Shown: piece by piece, positions 17,728 to 25,678 of the stretch
Position numbering within the stretch: position 1 is the stretch's first letter
How the letters are laid out: each line of letters starts with the position of its first letter
From: Palleronia aestuarii
Lineage (GTDB): Bacteria > Pseudomonadota > Alphaproteobacteria > Rhodobacterales > Rhodobacteraceae
DNA length: 64,000 bases
Direction of reading: 5' to 3'
Assembly: GCF_003253995.1 (NCBI RefSeq)
Contig: NZ_QKZL01000008.1
Location: 86,642 to 150,641, forward strand
Translations under genes and position numbers: made by a program
Notes under the pieces: generated by a model
Database searches by the model: none
Seen by the model: only the letters and a program-made list of their open reading frames with translations
What the model was told of the DNA's origin: nothing

Positions 17728-19041
17728 GTGAGCAACGGACGCCTTCCGGGCGGCGCGATCGCGCGCGCCTTTCCCGAGAAACGACTTTTCCTGAGAACCG
17801 ATACGGAGACGCGCTTCGTGCGCCTTTCCCCCGCCACGCAGTTCCTTGCCCTGTCGGGCATGGCGCTCGTCGTCGGCTGGACGATCGTCGCGACCTCCAT
17901 GATCCTCGTCGACGGGATCGGGACCGATCATCTCCGCGATCAGACTCAGCGCGAGCGCGCGCTTTTCGAGGAGCGGCTTAACGGCATATCTGGGGAACGC
18001 GACCAGGCGCTCGCGGATGCGCGGGCGGCACAGGAACGCTTCACCGCCGCGCTCGAGCAAGTCAGCGAGATGCAGACGCAGCTCCTGGTTTCCGAGACCC
18101 GGCGCGAGGAACTGACACGCGGCCTCGATGCGACGCATGGCACGCTGCGCACGGCCATCGCCGAACGCGATGCCGCGATGACCGAGGCGGAGGAACTCTC
18201 CGTCGCGCTGAACGGAGACGGAAAATCCGGCACCGAGATCGCCCGGATCGACGACGTCGAGACGACCGTCGACGTACTCGCCTCCGCCCTGAACGCGACG
18301 GCCGGGCAGCGCGACGCCCTTGCCGACGAGGCCCGTGACGCGGAGGATTTCGCAGAGGAGCTTATCCTGGAGGCGAAGCTCGCCGAGGATCGCAACGCGA
18401 AGATCTTCTCGCAGCTCGAGGACGCGCTCAGCATCTCCGTGGAGCCGCTCGACAAGATGTTCACCGCCGCGGGTCTTTCGACCGACGATCTCCTGAACAC
18501 GGTGCGCGCGGGCTATTCCGGTCAGGGCGGACCGCTCACGCCGATGAGCTTCTCTACGAAGGGTTCCGGCCCGGACGAGGACAGCCTGCGGGCGAATTCG
18601 ATCCTGGAGCGGCTCGACCGGATGAACCTCTACCGGATCGCCGCGCAGAAGGCGCCCTTCGCGCTGCCGATCCAGGCTGCCTTCCGCTTCACCTCGGGCT
18701 TCGGGCCGCGATGGGGCCGCATGCACGAGGGCACAGATTTCGCCGCGGCGCATGGCACGCCGATCTATTCCACGGCGGACGGCGTCGTGATCTTCGCCGG
18801 GCGGCAATCGGGCTACGGCAACCTCGTGAAGATCCAGCACGAATTCGGCATAGAGACACGATACGCACACATGTCGAAGGTTCGCGTGAACGTGGGCCAA
18901 AGGGTATCGCGCGGGGACCGCATCGGTGATATGGGCAATACAGGCCGCTCGACCGGCACGCATCTCCACTACGAGATCCGCGTGGTGGGCAAGCCCGTCA
19001 ACCCGATGACCTACATCAAGGCCGCGCAGGATGTTTTCTAA
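17728..19041 (+). CDS. M23 family peptidoglycan metallopeptidase with coiled-coil N-terminus
   Basis: A 437-residue membrane-anchored endopeptidase (LytM fold) acting on peptidoglycan in the periplasm. One membrane helix (residues about 39-60) is followed by a long coiled coil (residues about 70-200), as in the DUF5930-containing M23 proteins of Rhodobacterales. The C-terminal domain has the zinc residues in RMHEGTDFAA, YAHMSK and THLHYEIR. The best start is GTG at 17728 with GAGGGG about 11 nt upstream; no ATG fits. Its last 11 nt overlap the bactofilin gene, a pairing known from cell-shape loci in which the cytoskeletal bactofilin positions the hydrolase. Confidence 0.88.
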   Translation: MSNGRLPGGAIARAFPEKRLFLRTDTETRFVRLSPATQFLALSGMALVVGWTIVATSMILVDGIGTDHLRDQTQRERALFEERLNGISGERDQALADARAAQERFTAALEQVSEMQTQLLVSETRREELTRGLDATHGTLRTAIAERDAAMTEAEELSVALNGDGKSGTEIARIDDVETTVDVLASALNATAGQRDALADEARDAEDFAEELILEAKLAEDRNAKIFSQLEDALSISVEPLDKMFTAAGLSTDDLLNTVRAGYSGQGGPLTPMSFSTKGSGPDEDSLRANSILERLDRMNLYRIAAQKAPFALPIQAAFRFTSGFGPRWGRMHEGTDFAAAHGTPIYSTADGVVIFAGRQSGYGNLVKIQHEFGIETRYAHMSKVRVNVGQRVSRGDRIGDMGNTGRSTGTHLHYEIRVVGKPVNPMTYIKAAQDVF

Positions 19042-19564
19042 GAGCAAGATCAACGAGCCTGGTCCGAAGCAGATGGGCGAAACGGCCCCCGGCGCCGATC
19101 CCGATCCCGCGCTTGCCCCCTCCCGCTTGGGAAACGACATGCCCGTACCCGCGCCGAAATCGAAGCCCGCCGCGTCGGTCCTGTCGTCGGACCTGATCAT
19201 CAAGGGCAACCTCAAGACCACCGGTGACATCCAGATCGAGGGTCAGGTCGAAGGCGACATCCGGGCGCACCTGCTCACCGTGGGCGAGGCCGCGACGATC
19301 AAGGGCGAGGTGATGGCAGACGATGTCGTGGTCAACGGCCGCGTCGTCGGCTGCGTGCGCGGATTGAAGGTCCGCCTGACCTCCACCGCGCGGGTGGAAG
19401 GCGACATCATCCATAAGACCATCGCCATCGAATCCGGCGCGCATTTCGAGGGATCGGTTGCCCGGCGCGACGATCCGCTCAACACGAAATCCCCCACCTC
19501 CTCCGGCACGTCCCAATCCCCGTCGCGCGGAACGGCGATCGTCACCGCGGACGCACAGGGCTAG
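19031..19564 (+). CDS. Bactofilin (polymer-forming cytoskeletal protein)
   Basis: Forms nucleotide-independent filaments that localise cell-wall enzymes at the membrane. The 177 residues consist of a disordered N-terminal tail (about 50 residues), a right-handed beta-helix core (from SSDLIIKGNLKTTGDIQIEG to AIESGAHFEGSV) and a disordered Ser/Thr/Pro-rich C-terminus, the standard bactofilin layout. The ATG lies inside the end of the M23 gene (11-nt overlap), so translation is probably coupled and the two products are made together. Confidence 0.92.
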   Translation: MFSKSKINEPGPKQMGETAPGADPDPALAPSRLGNDMPVPAPKSKPAASVLSSDLIIKGNLKTTGDIQIEGQVEGDIRAHLLTVGEAATIKGEVMADDVVVNGRVVGCVRGLKVRLTSTARVEGDIIHKTIAIESGAHFEGSVARRDDPLNTKSPTSSGTSQSPSRGTAIVTADAQG

Positions 19565-19603
19565 ACGCCGGAAACGCCGTCCGGACGCGATCCCTCCCGC
19601 GCG

Positions 19604-20569
19604 ATGCAGGCCGATCACGCTCATCCGGCGGCGCCGAGCTTTGCCGGCCATGTCGATGTCGGCGATGGCCATTCCCTCTATGTGGAGGTTTCGGGCCCCG
19701 AGGACGGGCTTGCCGCCATCGTCCTGCATGGCGGACCGGGCAGCGGATCGCATCCGGGCTTCCGTCAGCTCTTCGACACGCAGCGCTACCGCGTCGTGCT
19801 CTTCGACCAGCGCGGCGCGGGGCGGAGTCGGCCCCGGGGCGGGCGGGAGCACAACACCACCGCCCACCTGATCGCCGATATCGAACGGCTTCGTACGCGC
19901 TTCGGCATCGCGGACTGGCTCGTCGTCGGCGGCTCCTGGGGGGCGACGCTCGCCCTCGCCTACGCCGAACGCCATCCGGAGCACGTTCGCGGGCTCGTCC
20001 TGCGCTCCGTGTTCCTCGGCACCCGCGCGGAGATCGAGACGGCCTTCTGCGAGACGTTGCCCCGCTTCCATCCGGAGCTGCACGAGGACTTCCTGGCGGA
20101 GCTTCCGCCCGGTGAGCGTTCCCGCCCGCTCGATGCCTACTGGGCGCGGATCCTCGATCCCGATCCGGCCGTGCATCGACGTGCGGCTCGCGCCTGGTAC
20201 GCCACGGAACGCATCCTGTCGGAGTTTCAACCCCGGACGACACGGCTTTCCCCCGACGCCCTGGCCGACACCCCCGGCCCGCTGCCCGTAAGCCCGTTTC
20301 TGGAGGCTCATTATTTCAGCCACGACTGCTTCCTCGAACCGAACGAGATCCTGCACCGCGCACAACGGCTCGAGGGCCTTCCGGGAACGCTGATCCAGCC
20401 CCGCTACGACCTCCTCTGCCCTCCCGCGACGGCGCATGCGCTCGCGCGGGCCTGGCCGACGGCGCGGATCGTCGGCATTCCGCAGGCCGGGCATACGATG
20501 AGCGACGGCGGCACCGTCGATGCCCTGCGCCGCGCGGTCGCCAGGCACGCGCGCGACGGGGACCGGTAG
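19604..20569 (+). CDS. pip: Proline iminopeptidase (alpha/beta hydrolase, S33)
   Basis: Releases N-terminal proline from peptides. The 321-residue cytoplasmic enzyme has HGGPGSGSHPGF (oxyanion region, residues 42-53), FDQRGAGRSRP, and the nucleophile elbow VGGSWGATLAL with Ser111; the His comes from QAGHTMSDGG near the C-terminus. These are the diagnostic motifs of prolyl aminopeptidases. It starts 40 bp after the bactofilin gene on the same strand and could be read from the same promoter, but functional linkage is not evident. Confidence 0.92.
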   Translation: MQADHAHPAAPSFAGHVDVGDGHSLYVEVSGPEDGLAAIVLHGGPGSGSHPGFRQLFDTQRYRVVLFDQRGAGRSRPRGGREHNTTAHLIADIERLRTRFGIADWLVVGGSWGATLALAYAERHPEHVRGLVLRSVFLGTRAEIETAFCETLPRFHPELHEDFLAELPPGERSRPLDAYWARILDPDPAVHRRAARAWYATERILSEFQPRTTRLSPDALADTPGPLPVSPFLEAHYFSHDCFLEPNEILHRAQRLEGLPGTLIQPRYDLLCPPATAHALARAWPTARIVGIPQAGHTMSDGGTVDALRRAVARHARDGDR

Positions 20570-20694
20570 ATCGCTTCACTGGCGCTTCGCAGGCGCCGGT
20601 CGGGGAGTGCCGGACGGATCGCGGACAGGCGTCGGCATTGAACCCGCCGCCCGAAGGCTGCATTGGGAGGAGGACGCCCAGAACGGAGGCCGCC

Positions 20695-21216
20695 ATGCCC
20701 GTCTTCATCGACAGCCTTGCCGGGATCGGGCGCGTCGCGCTCCTGTGCCTCTTCGCCTACGCGGCCGTGGTCGTGATGATCCGCATCTCGGGCAAACGCA
20801 CGCTCGCAAAACTCAACGCCTTCGACTTCATCGTGACCGTGGCGCTCGGGTCGACGCTCGCCTCCACGATCCTGTCGAAATCGACTCCGCTGATCGAGGG
20901 TCTCGCGGCGTTCGCCACGCTCATCGCGCTGCAATGGCTCGTGGCGTACGCCTCGGTCCGGTCCCGCGCGATCGACCGACTGGTACGATCCGAATCGACG
21001 CTCCTCATGCATCGGGGCGAGGTGCTGCACGCGGCACTCCGGCGCGAGCGGGTGACGGAGGGAGAGCTCATGACCGTGATCCGGACGAGCCCCGCCAACA
21101 CGCCCGAGAACGTCGAGGCGGTGATCCTCGAGACCGACGGCGCCTTCAGCGTGATTACCCGCGACGGCCCCGGCGACCGGACCCCCTACACGACGCAGAG
21201 CGTGGCGAACGTCTGA
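20695..21216 (+). CDS. DUF421 family membrane protein (YetF-like)
   Basis: A 173-residue protein with three N-terminal hydrophobic helices followed by a cytosolic alpha/beta domain. The segments VVMIRISGKRTLAKLNAFDFIVTVALGSTLAS and LMHRGEVLHAALRRERVTEGELMTVIR are the conserved DUF421 core. The start at 20695 is fixed by GGAGG 5 nt upstream; an in-frame ATG at 20638 would add an unconserved leader. Some YetF homologues have been tied to spore or envelope biology, but the function here is unknown. A strong hairpin follows the stop codon. Confidence 0.85.
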   Translation: MPVFIDSLAGIGRVALLCLFAYAAVVVMIRISGKRTLAKLNAFDFIVTVALGSTLASTILSKSTPLIEGLAAFATLIALQWLVAYASVRSRAIDRLVRSESTLLMHRGEVLHAALRRERVTEGELMTVIRTSPANTPENVEAVILETDGAFSVITRDGPGDRTPYTTQSVANV

Positions 21217-21220
21217 CAGC

Positions 21221-21242
21221 GGGCGCGGCGGCGGCCGCGCCC
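21221..21242. terminator. GC-rich hairpin after the DUF421 gene
   Basis: A perfect 9-bp inverted repeat (GGGCGCGGC / GCCGCGCCC) with a GGCG loop starts 4 nt after the DUF421 stop codon. No T-tract follows on either strand, so it may act as a 3' end stabiliser, an attenuator of read-through into metY, or a Rho-dependent end. Confidence 0.4.
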
Positions 21243-21290
21243 ATCCACGCGCCCGGATCCCCGGCGCAATTACCCAAGGGAGGAAACAAG

Positions 21291-22580
21291 ATGAGCGATC
21301 TGGCGAAGGGTTTCGACACGCTGCAAATCCATGCGGGCGCAGGGCCCGATCCGACGACGGGGGCACGGCAGGTTCCGATCTACCAATCGACCGCCTTCGT
21401 CTTTCGCGACGCCGATCATGCCGCACGCCTCTTCAATCTCGAGGAGGTGGGCTACATCTACTCGCGGCTGACGAACCCCACGGTGGGGGCGTTGCAGCAG
21501 CGCGTGGCAGCACTCGAGGGCGGCGTGGGGGCGATCGGCTGTTCCTCCGGACACGCCGCGCAGATCATGGCGCTCTTCCCCCTGATGGCCCCGGGCCGGA
21601 ACGTCGTCGTGTCGACCCGTCTCTATGGTGGAACGGTCACGCAGATGACGCAGACCATCCGGCGCTTCGGCTGGTCGGCGACCTTCGTCGATTTCGACGA
21701 CCTCGACGCGATCCGTGCGGCCATCGACGACGACACCCGCGCGGTCTTCTGCGAGAGCATCGCCAATCCCGGCGGCTACATCACCGATCTCGACGCCGTG
21801 GCGGAGGTAGCGCGGGAGGCGGGGCTGCCGCTCATCGTGGACAACACCTCCGCCACGCCCTGGCTTTGCCGCCCGTTCGAGCATGGCGCGACGCTCGTCG
21901 TCCACTCTACGACGAAGTATCTCACCGGCAACGGCACAGTGACCGGCGGCGTGGTCGTCGACAGCGGCACGTTCGACTGGTCGGCCTCCGGCAAGTTCCC
22001 GTCGCTCTCGGAGCCGGAGCCCGCCTACCACGGCCTCAAGTTCCACGAGACCTTCGGCAAGATGGCCTTCACCTTCCACGGCGTGGCGATCGGGCTGCGC
22101 GATCTCGGCATGACGATGAACCCGCAGGCCGCGCATTACACCCTCATGGGGATCGAGACGCTGAGCCTGCGGATGGCGCGGCACGTGGAGAACGCCGTGA
22201 AGATCGCGAACTGGCTGGAGAAGGACCCCCGCGTCGATTACGTCACCTATGCGGGCCTCCCCTCCTCGCCCTATCATTCGCGGGTGGAGAAGATCTGCCC
22301 GCGCGGCGCCGGGGCGCTCTTCACCTTCGCGGTCAAGGGCGGCTACGATTCCTGCGTGAAGCTCATCGACGCGGTGGAGATCTTCAGCCACGTGGCCAAT
22401 CTCGGCGATGCGAAGAGCCTGATCATCCATTCCGCCTCCACCACGCATCGCCAGCTCGATGCGAACCAGCAGGTTGCGGCCGGGGCACCGCCGGAGGTCG
22501 TCCGCGTCTCGATCGGGATCGAGGATGCGGACGACCTCATCGCGGATCTCGATCAGGCGCTCGCGAAGGCCACCGCCTGA
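21291..22580 (+). CDS. metY: O-acetylhomoserine sulfhydrylase / aminocarboxypropyltransferase
   Basis: A PLP enzyme converting O-acetylhomoserine and sulfide (or methanethiol) to homocysteine (or methionine). The 429 residues fit the Cys/Met metabolism family: YSRLTNPTVGALQQRVAALEGG, the cofactor region IVDNTSATPWLCRP, and the Schiff-base lysine Lys209 in VVHSTTKYLTGNGTVTGG; the C-terminal blocks SLIIHSASTTHRQ and RVSIGIEDADDLIADL are also present. AAGGGAGG lies 8 nt before the ATG. I compared the 74-nt leader with SAM riboswitch patterns and saw no match. Confidence 0.95.
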   Translation: MSDLAKGFDTLQIHAGAGPDPTTGARQVPIYQSTAFVFRDADHAARLFNLEEVGYIYSRLTNPTVGALQQRVAALEGGVGAIGCSSGHAAQIMALFPLMAPGRNVVVSTRLYGGTVTQMTQTIRRFGWSATFVDFDDLDAIRAAIDDDTRAVFCESIANPGGYITDLDAVAEVAREAGLPLIVDNTSATPWLCRPFEHGATLVVHSTTKYLTGNGTVTGGVVVDSGTFDWSASGKFPSLSEPEPAYHGLKFHETFGKMAFTFHGVAIGLRDLGMTMNPQAAHYTLMGIETLSLRMARHVENAVKIANWLEKDPRVDYVTYAGLPSSPYHSRVEKICPRGAGALFTFAVKGGYDSCVKLIDAVEIFSHVANLGDAKSLIIHSASTTHRQLDANQQVAAGAPPEVVRVSIGIEDADDLIADLDQALAKATA

Positions 22581-22586
22581 GGGCGT

Positions 22587-23282
22587 TCAGGATCCGATGG
22601 CGAAGCGGATCGTGACGGTGGCGCGGCGTTCGATCACGCCCGCCGCGATCGGCATGGCGCTGGCACGCATCTCCATCATCGGGCCGGGGCCGCCATCCGG
22701 CCCGGCTTCCCGGATCTCGAGAATGGCGCCGAGCGACTGGCCCGCCGCGTCGGCCACCGCTTCCGCCTTGCGCCGGGCATCCCCGACCGCGCCTTGCAAC
22801 GCCGCGTCGGCGAGGGCCGCGTCGTCTGTGATGTCGAGGCGGAACCCGCCGACCCGGTTCGCCCCCGCCGCGATCGCCGCATCGAGAAGCGCCCCCACGG
22901 TGTCGAGGTCGCGCAGGACCGCGGACAGGTCGCTCGACGCCTCGTAGGAGGCGATCCGCGGCGCGGTCTGTTCATCGGGGCCCGGCGCGGAATAGACGGG
23001 GACGACCGAGATACCCGTCGTCTGCAAATCCGCCTCCGCGATACCTCCGTCCCGCAACGCGGCAAGGACGGGGGAAAGGTTCTCGGACACGCCCGCGACC
23101 GCATCGGCGGCCGTCTCTCCCTCGGCCACCACGCCGAGCGACAGGAGCGCCATGTCAGGCGCGGCCGTCGCCCGGCCCTCTCCGGTGACCACGATCACCG
23201 CGCCGCCATTCTCCTGCGCGGTCGCGGCCAGCGGCGCTGCGAGCAACGCCCCCGTCGCGACGATCCTCAGAAGCCTTCTCAT
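22587..23282 (-). CDS. SIMPL-domain (DUF541/YggE-like) exported protein
   Basis: A 231-residue secreted protein with a clear signal peptide (MRRLLRIVATGALLAAPLAATAQE). The mature part has the SIMPL/DUF541 arrangement: VIVVTGEGRATAAPDMALLSLGV near the start, LQTTGISVVPVYSAP in the middle, and EAVADAAGQSLGAILEI towards the end. E. coli YggE relatives are periplasmic and reduce oxidative stress; the molecular function is unknown. GAGGAG precedes the ATG. Convergent with metY with only 6 bp between stops. Confidence 0.88.
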   Translation of the reverse strand: MRRLLRIVATGALLAAPLAATAQENGGAVIVVTGEGRATAAPDMALLSLGVVAEGETAADAVAGVSENLSPVLAALRDGGIAEADLQTTGISVVPVYSAPGPDEQTAPRIASYEASSDLSAVLRDLDTVGALLDAAIAAGANRVGGFRLDITDDAALADAALQGAVGDARRKAEAVADAAGQSLGAILEIREAGPDGGPGPMMEMRASAMPIAAGVIERRATVTIRFAIGS

Positions 23283-23428
23283 CCCGCTCTTCTCCTCTTG
23301 CCCGGCCGTGGCCGAAATGCCCGCATGGGCGGAAGCTGCGCCCCGAACTTGCTGGCCGGGAACGCCGTCAGTACCATGATCAAGAGATTGCGTTCACGGC
23401 AAATCACGTCTCACGGTAAAAGCCTGAC

Positions 23429-25609
23429 ATGAAGACGACATTCCTGCTCGACCTGACCCATGACGGGATCCGGCTGCGCCAGCGCGGCGCGGACGGGGAG
23501 GCCGTGATGGGAGAGATCGCCCTCGACGCGCCCGATTTCGAGTCGCGCCTCGATGCCCTGCGCCGCGATGCGGAGGCACGGGCCGGCGGCCCGGTCGAGA
23601 CGATCGTGACGATCCCGGCCTCCGAAGTGCTCTACACGCGCATCGAGGGCACCGATGCGGCGACGATCGGCGCGGCGCTCGACGGGCTCACGCCCTATGC
23701 GCTCGACGATCTCGTCTTCGACTGGCACCCCGGCGAGGCGGGGCAGTCCCACGTCGCGGCCGTCGCGCGGGAGACGCTGGCCGAGGCGGAAAGCTTCGCG
23801 CGCGCCCACGGCTTCGATCCGCGCGGTTTCGCCGGGGAGCCGCAGCCGGGGCTCTTCGACACGGCCCCCGATTTCGGTTCCGCATCGGGGCGGCCCGCTG
23901 CGCCGGACGGGGTCGGACCGGCAACTCCTCCGCAAACGGGAGAGCAGACGCCGCTTCCGACCGCGACACCGGTCCTTCCGGTCGGCACCGAAACCGGCGC
24001 GGGGCATTTCGCGGAGGAGCCCGCGCCCTTCGTTCCAGCACCGCGCGGCCCCGCCGGTCCCGGTTCCGGGGAGCACGCGGGGAAAAAGCCCGATCGCGCC
24101 ATCCCGCGCCCGTCGCCCCGCGCCATCCCCGCCGCCAACGCCTCGCGCGGCGGGCGGAAGAGCGCGTCGAGCCGGACATCCGGCCTCGCCCTGCCCGCGA
24201 TCGCCGCCCTGATCCTGTTCGGATTCCTCGCCTGGTCGTTCTTCCTCGCCGCGCCGCCGGAGCCGGAAGTGATCGCCACCGAGGATGCGCCCCTGCCGTC
24301 ATCCGACACGGCTCGATCCGTCCCGGTCGAAGAGCCGACCGCACCAACCGGCACCGAGCCGGTCGAGGCGCCGCCCGCAGAGGCTCCGCCCGATCCGGAA
24401 CGGATCGCGCCCAACGATCCGCTGAACCGACCCGGGGGCGCGCCCGACACGGGACGCTACGCCGCGACCGGCGTGGAGGATGCCGTTCCGGGACGACCAG
24501 ACATACCCGGCGACGACAATCCGGGCGAGGTGGGCGACGGAATGCGCGACCCGGTCCTGCGCACCGATCCCGTCACCCTGTCGCTCGCCGCACCGGAAGC
24601 GTCCCCCGCCCAGCCCGGCGCACTCCTCTCCCCGCCGCCGCAGGAGCGCCCTAAATCCGATGCGGAGGATCGCGGCAATCCCGAGGGAACGGTGGAGCCC
24701 CCGGCATCCGCCGAGGGCGTCGCGCAGCCGGACCAGGCTCCGCCTCCGCGCGATACCGCCGCGGTGCCGGAAGACGAGAGCGCCGTCGCTGCGGCGCTCG
24801 ACGACGCCCTGCCGGAGGAAACGAGAGAGCCGGATGCGCCCGAGACCGAGACGTCGGGCCCTAGCCCGGACGGCGCTCCTGCACCGGCGGCGCCTGCCGA
24901 GACCGAGATCGTCGTGACCGATGGCCCCCCTCCGGTTCGCCCGCCGCCCGCACCGCGCCGCGATGCGGCCGCGCCGGTTCCTGCCGCGATCCCAGTAATC
25001 GAAGGCGCGCCTCCGGTCACGCCGCCCGCGCGACCGCAAGGTCCCGCCACGCGCGACGAGACGGCGCTCGACCCCGATCCCGCGGGGCCGGCGGGAACCG
25101 ATGCCGCGCCACTTACGCTGACGGCTCCGGACAGCCCGGTGATCGTGGAGAACGCGCCTCCCGCGCGTCCGGCCCGGCGGCCCGCGGAGATGTCGGCGTT
25201 ACCCGAACCCTCGACCGACAGCGATGCGGTATCGGCCGCGATCGCCGCGGCGATCGCCACGCCCGAACCACCGGCGGAGATCGATCCGACGGGCGCCATC
25301 GCCCGCTCGCTCGCGCCGCGCGGCCGGCCGGGCGACCTCGTGATCTCTCCGCCCGCCACGACCCCCGACAGGTCGAGCCGCGATCTCGCGATGACCGCGC
25401 CCGCGCTCGTCCGGGGCGGGGCGAGCCTCATCGGCGTCTTCGGCTCGCCCTCGAACCGGCGCGCGCTGGTGCAGCTGCCCAACGGGAGGTTCGAGAAGGT
25501 CAGCGTCGGCGATCGGATCGATGGCGGGCAAGTGAGCGAGATCGGGAGCGAGAGCCTGACCTATGTCCGCGACGGGATGGCGATCCCCCTGCAATTGCCC
25601 GGCGGATAG
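23429..25609 (+). CDS. Unusual 726-residue single-span protein with Pro-rich linker and PilP/GspC-like end
   Basis: I do not recognise a named family. Three parts are visible. Residues 1-130 form a compact domain (TFLLDLTHDGIRLRQRG, VETIVTIPASEVLYTRIEG, DLVFDWHPG) that resembles the actin-like N-terminal fold of GspL/PilM-type secretion proteins. A hydrophobic helix lies at about 252-274. Then follow about 380 residues dominated by Pro, Ala, Glu and Asp with almost no hydrophobic stretches. The last about 65 residues (ASLIGVFGSPSNRRALVQL to MAIPLQLPGG) look like the small beta domain of PilP/GspC. Such a chain could span the periplasm from inner membrane to wall. Divergent from the SIMPL gene, 70 bp before the Kef-type antiporter; no pilus or secretion genes nearby. 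Confidence 0.7.
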   Translation: MKTTFLLDLTHDGIRLRQRGADGEAVMGEIALDAPDFESRLDALRRDAEARAGGPVETIVTIPASEVLYTRIEGTDAATIGAALDGLTPYALDDLVFDWHPGEAGQSHVAAVARETLAEAESFARAHGFDPRGFAGEPQPGLFDTAPDFGSASGRPAAPDGVGPATPPQTGEQTPLPTATPVLPVGTETGAGHFAEEPAPFVPAPRGPAGPGSGEHAGKKPDRAIPRPSPRAIPAANASRGGRKSASSRTSGLALPAIAALILFGFLAWSFFLAAPPEPEVIATEDAPLPSSDTARSVPVEEPTAPTGTEPVEAPPAEAPPDPERIAPNDPLNRPGGAPDTGRYAATGVEDAVPGRPDIPGDDNPGEVGDGMRDPVLRTDPVTLSLAAPEASPAQPGALLSPPPQERPKSDAEDRGNPEGTVEPPASAEGVAQPDQAPPPRDTAAVPEDESAVAAALDDALPEETREPDAPETETSGPSPDGAPAPAAPAETEIVVTDGPPPVRPPPAPRRDAAAPVPAAIPVIEGAPPVTPPARPQGPATRDETALDPDPAGPAGTDAAPLTLTAPDSPVIVENAPPARPARRPAEMSALPEPSTDSDAVSAAIAAAIATPEPPAEIDPTGAIARSLAPRGRPGDLVISPPATTPDRSSRDLAMTAPALVRGGASLIGVFGSPSNRRALVQLPNGRFEKVSVGDRIDGGQVSEIGSESLTYVRDGMAIPLQLPGG

Positions 25610-25678
25610 CGCGACAGGCTTGCATGACCACGGTCCAGTACGCATTCTGGACGCCACATCTTACAATCGAGAGTTGAA

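Noticed and set aside
21217..21290. SAM riboswitch before metY
   Set aside because: The 74-nt leader contains a perfect GC hairpin but no sequence resembling SAM-I or SAM-II cores.
24480..25482. Ser/Gly-rich frames opposite the 726-residue protein
   Set aside because: They are antisense images of a Pro/Ala-rich region and have no start signals.
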